Part shown: positions 46,259-58,200 of the stretch, one piece after another
Layout: each line of letters opens with the position of its first letter
Position numbering within the stretch: position 1 is the first letter of the stretch
Assembly (NCBI GenBank): GCA_030844895.1
Contig: CM061229.1
Location: 109,986,975 to 110,050,974, forward strand
DNA from: Ambrosia x helenae
Taxonomy: Eukaryota; Streptophyta; Magnoliopsida; Asterales; Asteraceae
DNA length: 64,000 bases
Reading direction: 5' to 3'
The notes under the pieces: generated by a model
What the model was told of the DNA's origin: nothing
Databases searched by the model: none
Seen by the model: only the letters and a program-made list of their open reading frames with translations
Made by a program: the position numbers and the translations under genes

Positions 46259-49200
46259 TCATTCCGCTTCGGCAGTAACATGCCTCGATTCAAACGCGCG
46301 TTTCGGAAAAAGATGAGGATACTTATCTTTCATCTGATCCTCCCGTTCCCATGTGAACTCCGGTCCACGGTTCGAGTTCCAACGGACTTTAACGATGCGG
46401 ATTTTACTCCGACGAAGGCTACGAATCTTGTAGTCGAGAATCTCGACAGGTTCCTCCACAATGCGAAGACGATCATCAACCTTGATCTCTTCTAGTGGTA
46501 CAATGAGAGATTCATCAGCCAAACACTTCTTCAAGTTAGACACATGGAAGACGTTGTGTACACTACCGAGCTCCGCCGGTAAGTCAAGTCTGTATGCCAC
46601 CGGTCCAATCCGATCCAGGATTGCGAATGGTCCGACATAACGAGGGTTAAGCTTGCCACGCTTTCCAAAGCGTATGACGCCCTTCCATGGTGAAACTTTC
46701 AGAAGTACTTTGTCCCCAACCTGGAACTCTAAAGGTTTTCGACGGCGATCGGCATAGCTCTTCTGACGATCCCGTGCAGCAGCCAAACGTTGACGGATCT
46801 GTACGATTTTCTCCGAAGTTTCGTACACGAGTTCCGGACCAGTGAGTTGGCTCTCGCCCACCTCGGCCCAACAAAGTGGTGATCGACATTTCCGTCCGTA
46901 AAGAGCCTCGAACGGAGCTGCCTTGATGCTAGAGTGATAGCTGTTGTTGTAGGAGAACTCCAGTAACGGTAGGTGGATCTCCCAACTTTTGCCAAAATCG
47001 ATAACACATGCCCGAAGCATGTCTTCCAAGGTTTGAATCGTCCGCTCACTCTGTCCATCAGTTTGCGGATGATAAGCCGTACTCATATCCAACTGAGTAC
47101 CCAAAGCCTTGTGCAGAGCCTTCCAAAAACGCGAAGCGAAACGAGAATCACGATCAGAGATAATAGAAACAGGCACCCCGTGCCGAGCAACCACCTCCTT
47201 AAGGTAAAGTCGAGCCAACCGCTCGAGTCCATCGGTTTCCTTAATAGGTATAAAACGCGCCGATTTTGTCAGCCGATCAACAATCACCCAGATCATATCA
47301 TAACCACTAGGCGACCTTGGCAGCTTGGTGACAAAATCCATCGTGATTCGTTCCCACTTCCATTCTGGAACCTCTGGTTGTTGCAGGAGACCAGACGGCC
47401 TCTGATACTCCACCTTGACTTTAGCACAAGTCAAACATTTGCTGACGTAAGAAGCTATGTCAGCTTTCATGTTCGGCCACCAATAAAGTATCTTCAAATC
47501 CTGATACATCTTATCGGAGCCAGGGTGAATAGAATACCGGGATTTGTGAGCTTCATCCAGAACAAGCTCGCGCAATTCCCCGAACAATGGGACCCAAACA
47601 CGTCCCGCAAAATAGTGTAAGCCATCAGTCCTGAGCTCGAGATGCTTGTCAGCACTGTGCATAGTTTCAGCCTTAAGGTTTTCCTCCTTCAAGGCTTCCA
47701 ACTGTGCAGAACGGATTCGGTCAGGCAACGACGAATGAATGGTGGGCTATAAGGCTCGAACACGGCGAGGATTCGCAAACTCCTTCCTGCTCAAGGCGTC
47801 CGCCACAACGTTCGCCTTGCCAGGATGGTATTTGATGGCACGGTCATAATCGTTCAGGAGTTCAACCCAGCGACGCTGCCGCATGTTCAACACCTTCTGG
47901 TCGAAAATATGCTGAAGACTCTTGTGATCGGTATATACTTCACACTTGGTACCGTACAAGTAATGTCTCCAGATTTTCAACGCAAAAACTACCGCACCCA
48001 GTTCCAAGTCATGAGTAGTGTAGTTCTTCTCATGAACTTTGAATTGACGAGAAGCATAAGCGATAACCTTCCCGCATTGCATCAATACACAACCGAGACC
48101 ACGAATAGAAGCGTCACAGTACACAACAAAGTCGTCCGTACCCTCTGGCAAGGATAAGATAGGTGCAGAACAAAGTTTAAGCTTCAGCATCTGAAACGCT
48201 GATTCTTGTGGTTCATCCCAGTCGAACTTTCGGTCCTTCTGGGTAAGAGTAGTGAGGGGTTGAGCGATCTTCGAAAATCCCTCAATGAAACGACGATAAT
48301 AACCCGCAAGACCTAGGAATTGCCACACCTCAGATGGCGTCTTTGGTGCTTCCCAGTCCTTAATAGCTTCGATCTTTGCCGGATCGACATGAATTCCCAG
48401 TTCATTCACCACATGCCCTAGGAATTGAACTTCACGTAACCAAAAATCACACTTTGAGAACTTAGCATACAACTGCTCCTGTCTCAAAAGTTCCAAGACC
48501 AACCGTAGATGTTTCTCATGATCCGCCTTGTTCTTGGAGTAAATCAGAATGTCGTCAATGAACACGATGACGAACTTATCAAGGTAAGGTTTACAAACGC
48601 GGTTCATCAAATCCATGAACACCGCCGGTGCGTTAGTGAGACCGAAGGGCATGACCAAGAACTCAAAATGGCCATAACGAGTGCGAAAAGCAGTCTTCTG
48701 AATGTCAGCTTCCCTGACGCGCAACTGGTGATAACCGGACCGCAAATCAATCTTCGAATAGTAGCTGGAGCCCTGAAGCTGGTCAAAGAGATCATCAATG
48801 CGAGGAAGAGGATAACGATTCTTGATGGTCACTTTGTTCAGCTCACGATAATCAATACACATGCGGAGACTTCCGTCCTTCTTCTTCACAAACAAAATAG
48901 GAGCTCCCCACGGGGAAGAACTCGGCCGGATGAAACCCTTTTCCAAGAGTTCCTGTAACTGGCTGGACAACTCTTGCATCTCGGGAGGTGCAAGACGATA
49001 CGGAGCTCGGGCAATAGGAGCAGCGCCCGGAGTAAGATCGATACCAAACTCAACCTGACGATGGGGAGGAAGACCAGGTAAATCATCAGGAAACACATCA
49101 GAAAAGTCACGAACCACCGGAATGTCCTCGATCTTCTTCTCATCGTCAGTAGAAACGTTAACAAGTGCCAGAATGGCCGAACAGCCCTTCCGAAGATACT

Positions 49201-50936
49201 TACGGGCTTTCATGCTAGAAATGATACTCAGCGGAGCACCGCTTTTCTCGCCACGAACCGAAAGAATCTCTCCATCAGGGAGAGGGATCCGAATAACCTT
49301 GTCAAAACAAACGATCTCCGCGCGATACAACGATAACCAATCCATGCCAACCACGACATCAAAACTACCCAGGGGTACCGGCATAAGGTCAATGGGGAAA
49401 GACAAACCCGACAGTTCCAAGCGACATTCCCTAAGGGTGTGTGTCGCTTCGATTTTCTTACCATCAGCCAATTCTATTAAGTACTTAGCCTCTAGAGGTG
49501 TGGGTACTATATCTAGCAATCGACTAATATCCAAAGATACGAAACTCTTATCGGCACTAGAATCAAACAAGACAGAAACATAGCGATCATTAAGAAGGAA
49601 CGTACCGGTAACTGTGTCTGGATCCTGCCTAGCCTCCGCAGATCCAATGACGAAAGCACGTGCAGTCCTGCCTCCGCCGCCGTTGTTCCCGTTACCGTTC
49701 CCGCCCCTCCCAGTATCGCCCTGCTTCAGTTTGGGACAGTCACGCTTGAAATGTCCCGTGTCACCACAGTGATAACACCCCTGCCTCCCCTGAGTCCCCT
49801 GAGCAGCAGGAGCAGGAGTAGCCGCAGGAGTCTGAGTTGGGGTGAGTGCCACCTTGCAATCCTTAGCATGGTGTCCCAACTGATGGCATCGATGACAACG
49901 AGCCCTATCACAACCCCCCGAGTGGTGAAAACCACACTTGTTGCACTTGGGATGCTTCCCAACATACCCACTCGTCTTCTGCCCAGAAGAAGACCCAGAT
50001 GACTCAAACTTCTTCGCCGGCTGAGCTGGCACCACACTCTTCCCCACACTATCCCACTTCCTCTTGTTCCCCTCAGCAACCTTCACACCAGCACCCTTGG
50101 GTGGCAAAACGCCTTCTGCCACCTTCAGGTTAGTCATCCGATGAGCTGATCGGACAACTTCAACAATAGTGGGAAGATTCCCAGCAGCCACCAACCCAGC
50201 AATCTCCGGCACCAGTCCAAACACGTAGTGCTCGATCCTCCTGTACTCGGGTGTGTGTAAATCAGGACACAATACCGCCAGCTCATTTCTCCTCACAGTG
50301 TATTCCTCAATCTCAGACCCAACCATCTTGTAACTCCAGACCTCATGCTCCAACTTCTGTATCTCCTCTCTCGGACAGTACTCACCTCTCAACAGCTGCA
50401 CGAACTCCGCCCAAGGCATAGCAATAGCCTCCCCCAATCCCATTAACTGTGTAGTAGCATTCCACCACGACAGTGCAGGCCCCTCAAATGTCGCAGTAGC
50501 ATACTTCACCCGGTCCCCAGCAGGACAGTTACACATAACAAACACAGATTCCACCTTCTCCAGCCATCGGAGCAGTCCCATCGCTCCCTCAGTTCCAGTG
50601 AAGTTATGGGGCTGACAGTCCCGAAACTTCTTATAAGAGCACTGAGGTGGGGGTGGATTGGCACCAACACCTGAAACACGGTACACGAGTAAAACACAAA
50701 CGAAAGGACACGAAACCCGAAAATGAGACAAGGCCGACAGAAATCAACTCACCACCCATGGCATTAATCCCAGCCTGGAAATTAGCCATAGCCATGTTCA
50801 CTTGCTGCTGTAGCAAGTTGTTCAATTCAGCTTGGGTCATGTTGATGTTTCCACGACCACCGCCTCCAGCACGACCACCACCACCAGCACGACCACCGCC
50901 GCCACCACGACGTCCACCACCGCGAGCACCAGACAT
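46259..50936 (-). pseudogene. element C gag-pol polyprotein, one in-frame stop
   Basis: The start is Met at 50934-50936 with an Arg/Gly-rich N-terminus. After a putative intron a single frame runs to 46259. Order: gag domain (about 50640-49950), knuckles including CYHCGDTGHFKRDC (about 49770), protease with LFDSSAD (about 49560), RT with the FIDD box (about 48555), RNase H (VVYCDAS, about 48120), then a TAG stop at 47747-47749. In the same frame follow integrase with H-H-C-C, the D-D-E residues (MDF, DRDSRF, GQSERT), and a terminal segment (PVEILDYKIRSLRRSKIR...PEFTWE) like a chromodomain. The protease has DSS instead of DSG. Apart from the stop and that change the frame is intact, consistent with a young copy. 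Confidence 0.9.
50671..50752 (-). other. putative 82-nt phase-1 intron in element C gag
   Basis: Minus strand GGGTG|GTGAGTTG ... GTGTTTCAG|GTGTTGGTG. Removing 82 nt joins the frame starting at 50936 to the long gag-pol frame (MGG then VGANPPPPQ). Without removal the Met at 50936 leads out of frame. The donor GTGAGT and a pyrimidine-rich acceptor are near consensus. Position and phase match the candidate at 8030-8150. Confidence 0.6.
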
Positions 50937-51447
50937 GATCTAACAAATCAAGAAATCGAGGGATTCAGATTCACTTCCAGTGTCAACCACTAGAAATTTA
51001 CAAGAGTTAACCTAGGGACAAATTCAGGACTATACTTCCAAACTCGAAGTCCATCGGGATTTTCATGCATTTCAGTTTATTATTTCGTGTGCACCCGAAA
51101 TGATAAACTGCTCTACATGGTCCTCCAGATGTACCCCTAATCTAGACCCCAGTCACCGAACATTGTCGCCTAATAACGTGTGACGATAGGTGCAAGTGCA
51201 AGAAGGCATGTGTGTGCTAGAACCAACAAATCGACTCCTCCTTCTTCAATCCAGAAGAAGAAGACAAAAGTAGGTAAGGACCCAAATAAAAGCGGATGAT
51301 GTAACGGAGAAACATGATGATGATGTAAGGACACCCCGACAACGTTAATACGTATCCCATTAATAGACTCAAGTATCTGACCGTCTAGTGTTTGCGACTC
51401 GGCTATAGACCAGACTCTACATGCAGTCCTAGTTCACTATAACCATT
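50937..51447. other. element C 5' leader
   Basis: Non-coding sequence between PBS and gag start. No upstream ORF of note. Confidence 0.7.
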
Positions 51448-51460
51448 GGCTCTGATACCA
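51448..51460 (-). other. element C primer binding site
   Basis: Minus strand TGGTATCAGAGCC, initiator tRNA-Met type, three bases from the LTR at 51464. Confidence 0.9.
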
Positions 51461-51463
51461 ATC

Positions 51464-53176
51464 TGTCACACCCTCAAATTACCACTTGCGGGGTTTTACC
51501 GCGAGGCGCATGACAAACCAGGATCCAAGTCAACGATCACAATAAACAACTCTATATGAAAAGCGTAGAAAGACATAACAAACAATTTTATAAGCGGAAG
51601 CGTTTAAGTAGCATTTAATCAACTATGCTATCATCTCAAAAGTCATTCAAAATACTTTTATTACAAAACGTGCAACTATGCCTAGACGCCAATGCAGACC
51701 CGTGCGCCTAGTTCCAGTTGTTGCTACCTTAGCGACCTGAGAAAAACATGCCAAAAAGGCGTCAACATATAATGCTGGTGAGTTCACAGGTTTGTTCAAT
51801 ATGTTACCAAAACGTTACCATGTCCATACTATATCAATGTTACCAAGTACGCTAGCTAGGCGTATGTTTCATTACTACTACGATTGGAAACTATTACTAG
51901 ACACGTTTAGCAATGTTTAGCATGTTTAAGCAGCCCGTATGTTCAGCATGATAATGTTCCTGTTCGAGACAATATGCACCCGCCCGACCCTCCAAGCCGA
52001 CGAGTGGGGCAGGTCACGCCCAATAGATCTATCCACATTTCCCCCGTTGTGCATCCCCGCACATTCATGGTTTCCCCCGGGACTTCCAAAAGATCGTATA
52101 GCAATATAAAGTTAAAACCATAGTATGTCATATGTTACCAAAACCGTTTAGCGCATGTTTTCTCCCCCAAAAGTTAAAGCAGTAAAAGTGGGGCCGTGAA
52201 CTCACCTTAAGTAGCGTTCTTCAATTACAAGTAAAGATGTTTAGCCCTTGATAATCCCTCTACCGGAGATCTATCAAAATGTTCACATAAGTGTTCTGAC
52301 TAATAACCACAAGGTTATCTAGTCCCCGATTGTCCAGATCGTAACCAAGTATGTTTTAAAACGTGTTTAAATGTTTAACCGACACACTAGACCGACCCGA
52401 CATCCCGTTGGTGACCCATTACCCTAACTAATTAAGTACACATAGATTACACACAAGGTTCAAGCATAAAACACTTAGTTTGTATCAAAAATCTCATTTC
52501 TGCATCAGAACGGTCGAACCAGTCAGTTTTAAGTCTCCTTCGCACCTTTTCAGTCTCCTTCGCCCGTTATACACTTCGTTCAACCGTTTGATGCCTCCTT
52601 CGCCCGTTTAACCACATTCGCCCAACAAAACCCAGGTTCGACCCTGGTTTTCCTCCTTCGCACCTTCGATCGGTCGAAGGAGGCCAGGTTCGCCCCTGTT
52701 GTGTAAATTTTCCTAAAAACGCTTCAAACACATTCAAAACGACTTGAAACATCATCAAACACAGCAGTCAAGCATGGATAACTTATCCCTACAAAACCCC
52801 ACCGAATTCCCCCGATAATACGTCCGTTTCAGCCCTTTCCCAAAATGGTAAAGATTATGGAAACATCACTTTCATGCATGAATAATTTACCCAATTTGGA
52901 AACTTTTGAAATCGATTCATATTCAACTTGAAATGCTCAGTTTGTCGAGTGTTTGATCTTTTCTTATCAATTCTATTGATCATAAATATCATGCATTAAG
53001 TCTAGATTCGTAAAACCCCCAAATACCCACAATATCCTCATAACCAATCCTAACCCTAAATAACAATAATCTAGCATCAACAACAATCCTATATCATGTT
53101 TCTATCATAGATATAGCAGCAAATCATTGAACACACATAACAACACATAATACCCAATTTACATATGTTATTCACC
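51464..53176 (-). repeat. element C 5' LTR, promoter end missing
   Basis: Matches 43540-45252 base for base apart from scattered substitutions, then stops at GTTATTCACC. The part corresponding to 45253-46122, with the TATA box and the upstream motif array, is absent. Element C therefore lacks its own U3 promoter. Confidence 0.9.
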
Positions 53177-53831
53177 TTTATGGGAGAGGGTTAGAGCTTC
53201 TTGGGTGAATGATGATTCTCTTAATAAGATAGTGCAGGATTTGCAAACAAGGTAGGTACATCCTAAATTTGTGTGGAAATATGACACGCTGTTTAGAAAT
53301 GGTAAAGTAGTTGTGGGAAAGGATGATGACTTGCAAAAAGACATCATTTCCCTTTGCCATGATGGACCTATTAGGGGCCACTCTAGGGTTCATGCTTCCA
53401 CTCAGAGGGTTAGGACATTCTTTTATTGGAAAGGGTTACACAAGCAAGTCAGGAACTTTGTAAGGAACTGCACTACTTGTTAGAAAGCCAAATATGAGAC
53501 TGTAGCATATCCAGGGTTATTACAACCTTTGTCTGTTCCAAACCATGTATTCTCTGATCTCTCTATAGATTTTATAGGAGGTCTTCCTAAGTCTCAAGGA
53601 AAAGAGGTGATCCTAGTGGTGGTAGACAGATTGACAAAATACAACCACTTTATTCCCTTGACCCACCCCTATTCAGCAGCTCAAGTAGCTCAACTCTTTA
53701 TGGATTATGTGTTCAAGCTACATGGATGGCCAGAAACCATAGTTTCTGACAGAGATCCCATCTTTGTTAGCCAATTTTGGAAGGAGTTTAGAGCCCTACA
53801 AGGTGTCCTACTAGCTCTATCAACTGCCTAC
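53177..53831 (+). pseudogene. gypsy integrase, first part
   Basis: The frame from 53271 gives the zinc-finger region (HASTQRVRTFFYWKG, NFVRNCTTC) with a stop at 53481-53483 directly after it, then the core with LSIDFIGGLP and SDRDPIF carrying two catalytic Asp. The reading breaks inside STAY at 53831, where the copia element enters. Confidence 0.85.
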
Positions 53832-54508
53832 TGTTGGGTATGCTGACCTGGAGAAGAACAGATGATTAAAAGCCAAAATATACTAACAGTTGATTCCACA
53901 AATAAACAGTCTTTACAACATATTCTTCCCAAAAGACTGCTGACCCTAACAATTGTTCCATCCAAACAACTGCTGTGACAACTGCTGATACAAAGGACTG
54001 CTAGAGAACAACTGATAGAGAACAACTGCTGACCAAAGGTCTGATGAAGAAACAACTGTTGATCAAGTACTGAAGACTAAAGGTCTGTTGGAGTCAACAG
54101 CACTTAGACTCCAACAGATGTTGCAAGACCATCAGAGTTTTCCCTTAGCAGTAGTTTACTTTACAGTGTTTTGTAAAATAACAGTAGTTTGTAGAGGGCA
54201 GATGTTTTATGTTGTTATTCTGTTAGAGGTCACTATCTTAGGTGACGTCAGCACAGGTCACCAGTGGTTTAGGTTTGTCTATAAATAGAACAGTGCTTGT
54301 ACTGTTCTATTACATCACACACAAACATTCTCTCAGACAAACAATCACTGTGTGATCAGGCTGAGGGGGAGTATTTGTACTGATTGTAATCTTTCAATTG
54401 ATGAAAGCATTTGATCATTGAAAACATTTATTCCTGTTGTTTTGATTATAGTTTATCATTCCGCTGCACTTTCCATATATACTTATATCATTCATTTCTC
54501 ATCTTATT
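53832..54508 (+). repeat. 5' LTR of nested Sirevirus-type element, lacking last 37 bp
   Basis: Starts TGTTGGGTATGC. It follows the 3' LTR to TCATCTTATT, then departs before the CTCAGATCCTAACA end. It contains many CAACTGCTGA-like motifs at 53950-54090. Confidence 0.9.
54243..54307 (+). promoter_or_regulatory. LTR promoter: TGACGTCA, TATA box and 20-bp dyad
   Basis: TGACGTCA at 54243-54250, TATAAATA at 54280-54287, immediately followed by the dyad GAACAGTGCTTGTACTGTTC (54288-54307). The same trio is at 58795-58859 in the 3' LTR and at 5765-5827 in the 1-6 kb element. Confidence 0.65.
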
Positions 54509-54517
54509 CCACCATCG

Positions 54518-55260
54518 ACATCATCCTAAAATCCAAATACCTGACAATCCTAACCGCTGACGCCCCTATCTATCTTGATACTCTCAAGAATTCTGGTCGA
54601 ATGCTGAGTTCTTGCTTCAAGAAAAAAAGCCTACTTCCATTATCTCAAAAATTGGTGAAACAAGTATCGCCATTACCCCTCAACTAATATCCACAACCTT
54701 CTCACTTAATGACCTGTCAGGTAAAGACTCTTTCCCTAAAACAGAGCTTCACACAGAGTTTCAGGAAAGGGGTATGATGCTCAGATGACTGGGTCAACAC
54801 TTTTCAAAAAGTTTTTCTCACCAGTCATGAAATTTTTCTTCAATACCCTTCTTCTCTGTGTCTCCGATAAGTCCACATCCTTTAATAAAATCCCATTGAG
54901 GATTCAGTACTTGGGTTATGCTATGTTGTCAGATTCTGACTTCAATCTATCCCATGGATTGTTTACGGACTTAGTGTCAAATGTGAAAGCCATAAAGTAT
55001 GGGTCAAACAATGCTTTTCTAATTTACCCAAGAATCTTAAGTGTAATCCTTGAAAAGGTTTTACCAGAAAAAGTTTTCAAAAAGGGTGAGTTTATGCAAA
55101 TGAAGAGTCTAACTGATGAAACTTTCACAAGAATGCTGGGTGCAAATACCCAAGAAAAAGTATCAAAAGTGTCAAAGGTTTCAAAAAACAAACAAAGAGG
55201 ACTAAGACAACAACTGTTGTCCAAACCTCTGTTGTTTAGCCCACTGCTCCTGGTGATCAT
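54518..55260 (+). pseudogene. N-terminal domain of Sirevirus-type extra ORF, frameshifted
   Basis: Coding-like sequence in changing frames. One open part (54785-55282) reads MTGSTLFKKFFSPVMKFFF, then a region with PLRIQYLGYAML and TFTRMLGAN. It resembles the conserved N-terminal domain of the extra ORF that accompanies related copia elements in composite plants (from memory). Frame changes occur near 54595, 54770 and 55190, the last before the long ORF at 55279. The whole was probably one protein. Confidence 0.55.
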
Positions 55261-55278
55261 GGCACTACATCCAGTGCT

Positions 55279-58200
55279 GTGAAACCCACACCAGCCACTT
55301 CCAAAAGAAAACGTCCATCTACAAAAACCACCACTTCACCACAAAAGAGACTTCTGGAAGATGAGATACCAGAAGATAACTCTGTTGCAACACAAAAGCA
55401 ACTAGAAACCACTGTTGTTACTTCCTCACAACAGTTGGAAATATCTCAGCCTAACCAAACTCCTCATGCATCCTCACAAAAGGATCATGTTGTAAGCCAA
55501 GGGGAACCACATCATGATACATTTGAGTCACTTGGCCAGATGTTCACAAGCCCCTCTCCCAGGGCTAATTCTCTTTTTACTCCTCCACCTTCACCATCAC
55601 ATGTTCAACAGACCATGCAACCTCTGTTTGAGGCTATTGACAAAACTCAGGAAAATCCCAGTTCCTCTCTATCACCTGTCAATGAGAGTATACCTCAACA
55701 AGTGACTGGGACTGAGGAAATTCAATCAGCCATCCCACAAACAGATGAGGAGGTTACACCCCTAGAGTTCAATGCAACTCTAGGTGAATTTTCAAGTGGA
55801 GCAGCCACTACTGATGTAGAGACCATTGTCACACACCAGGACAGTGGTTACATAACTAAGACTCCCTTGAAGGCAACAACTGATGAGGCCACTATAGTGT
55901 CCCCAAAATCAGTTGGAAGTCCCCAGAACCAAGAAAAAGGGGCATCTGGTTCTCATCCTTTGGATTCACCTCCTAGGAATGAATCAGTTAAAACTACCAC
56001 TGGTAGGAATTCAGATGATCCTATTAACTTAGGTGATGGATTAAAATACCAAAAATTGACGGCTAGAGTTCAAACCATTGAAACCTCTGTTGCTGACATC
56101 AAATCTGATGTCAAGTTAATATTGGAATCCTTGGCTACTCTTTCCAAGAGTCAACCATCCACATCTGATATTGCTAGTGAGCTATGGAAATCTGTTTCTC
56201 CCATCATCATAGCTCATAGAAAACTAGCAGATCAGACTCATGAAACCTACATGGCTGAAATCAGAAACATGGTAGATGCAAGGTACAAAGATACCCATGC
56301 AGACATTCAGGCCATCAAAGACCATTTGATGAAGACCACTGGCTCTGCCCCTGCCACCATTCTCAGGGATGAAGATGATGATGCATTCACAGCTGATGAT
56401 GCCAAAAAGGGGGAGAGTGGCATAGATAGGTTGCCAAAGCTAGATCCCTTTGGTTGTCCACCTTCACAAAAAGGGAAATCAAAGTCTGCTAACAAACCAG
56501 GGTCTACTCAAACAGCACCACAACAACAACAACAAACTCAAACAGCACCACCACAACAACAACAACAACAAACCAGCAAAGATAAAGCAGTAGACAACTC
56601 TGCAAATGAAGAAGTTGAAAAAGCTGCTGAAGACAAACAAAAGAGGGCTGACACCTTGGAAGCCAAAGCAGAGTTGTTGGTAAAACTGAAAAGGGAACAA
56701 CAGCAGGAAGTTGAAGATGTGGGATCCTCAAAAAGGAAGAAGATGCCTGCTAAACATGTCAGACAACCACCATCTAAACTGAAAACCACTGCTGTTAAAA
56801 CCTCTGTTGATAAAACCACTGCTGCCACCCAAACCACTGATAAAACCACAACACCTGAACCTACAACCACCAAACCTACATCTGAACCTACAATCACATC
56901 ACCACCCAAATCCCAAACATCTGCTGGTCCTACTAAGGAGCCAACAGATGTTAACACAACCACTGCTTCCACACCACCATCACCAAAAATCTTGTACAAA
57001 AGGAAGAGGAAATCAACCTTTGTTGTACAGGATGAAAACATTCACACATCACCACATACCACCTCAACCACACAATCCACACCTATATCAGCCATTCCAC
57101 TCTCATCATTTTCACCACACACTTCACAATTCAAATCCCATAGACCACCACCAACTATTACACCATTGGCTGTTCAATATCCCCTTGAACTTGATCTACT
57201 CAAGGGGGAAATGCAATCTTTCTATAATACTGAACAACCATCTGATAGATCCTTCCCTTCTCTTCCACATTTCCCTGTTCCCTTAAACATTGACACATAT
57301 CTTAAATACAAGGCTGAACAGGCAGATGCCATTATAAAAGAGAAATGCAAAGGGAAAGATGACAGGACTGCTCAGGGCATCCATTCAGCAGAACTTAGCA
57401 AATTGAGAAGGATTGAAGATTTTGCTAAGACCCTGAGCAATTCCATGTCTGCCATGCCTCTCAGTAGTGACATGGAAAGGGAGGTTAGGGAATCCCTTCT
57501 TGAACAGATCTTGGCAACCATGCCTTACAAAGCAAACAAGAAACAGTTTGCAGGCTGGACCACTCATGCACTTAGAGAAGAACTCTTAAGAATAGAAGAG
57601 ATGGCCAAGAATCCCCAAGATAAAGTCTCTGCCCATGATTTTGGTAAAGGCAGAGATCCAACCAGAGCCCTGAAGTTTAAAAGGATGAGACAAGAAATTG
57701 TGGCTGCTGATTATGGGGAGATGAGGTCAGTTGCAAGATGGTCTGAGCTGAGGCTGGTTGAAACATACAAGAGATTAGAAGAAAACAGGAAGAAAGATCC
57801 CAGCCTACCCAGAAAACCTGTCTACACTGATGAACCACTGATGAAGAAACCTCAACAGGCTTTTACTCTGGACAGCTTACTGGACACTTCTGATCGATCT
57901 GCTGCTGCTAGAAGACAGTTCAAGAAACAGAAAGAAATGTCTGAAGAAAATCAGAAGAAGTTTGCTCATACCTACATAAAAGAGGGTCTCTTCAATCAAG
58001 TGCATTTTTTCTCAGATCCCACTACTGACAAGCTCAGAGAACTCATTGGGAGACCTCCATCACCAAACTCATCAAAAATAAAAGTGCATCTCAGCAAATC
58101 CACTGACTCAAAAATTCTAAAATGGAAAGTCAATAAATACAACCATGAATTGACTCTGCTCAGGTCAGATGGAAAAGTTCAAAAGCTAAGCATGGATGAT

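Larger units (their letters stand above)
43540..53176 (-). mobile_element. element C: near-complete Tekay-like Ty3/gypsy chromovirus
   Basis: Minus strand: 5' LTR (truncated), PBS, gag, protease, RT, RNase H, integrase, chromodomain-like C-terminus, purine tract, 3' LTR. Over their shared 1713 bp the LTRs differ at roughly 13 sites counted by eye, so the insertion is recent. The outer 870 bp of the 5' LTR are missing where it meets the Reina-like fragment at 53177, so no TSD can be paired. Long LTRs and a C-terminal chromodomain-like segment suggest the Tekay/Del clade. Confidence 0.9.

Noticed and set aside
47825..49583. Plus-strand ORFs of 65-153 codons opposite element C pol, and similar antisense ORFs over other elements
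   Set aside because: Shadows of the real minus-strand polyprotein; no family resemblance.
50506..50731. Start of gag-pol at the Met at 50731
   Set aside because: The first residues are translated intron sequence; the Arg/Gly-rich exon starting at 50936 plus an 82-nt intron explains the frame better.
56479..57041. Minus-strand ORFs rich in Val, Leu or Cys opposite the 1008-codon ORF
   Set aside because: Antisense of CAA/ACC-rich low-complexity coding sequence.
56807..57286. Plus-strand 159-codon ORF rich in Pro/His/Leu
   Set aside because: Alternate frame of the Thr/Pro-rich part of the 1008-codon ORF.
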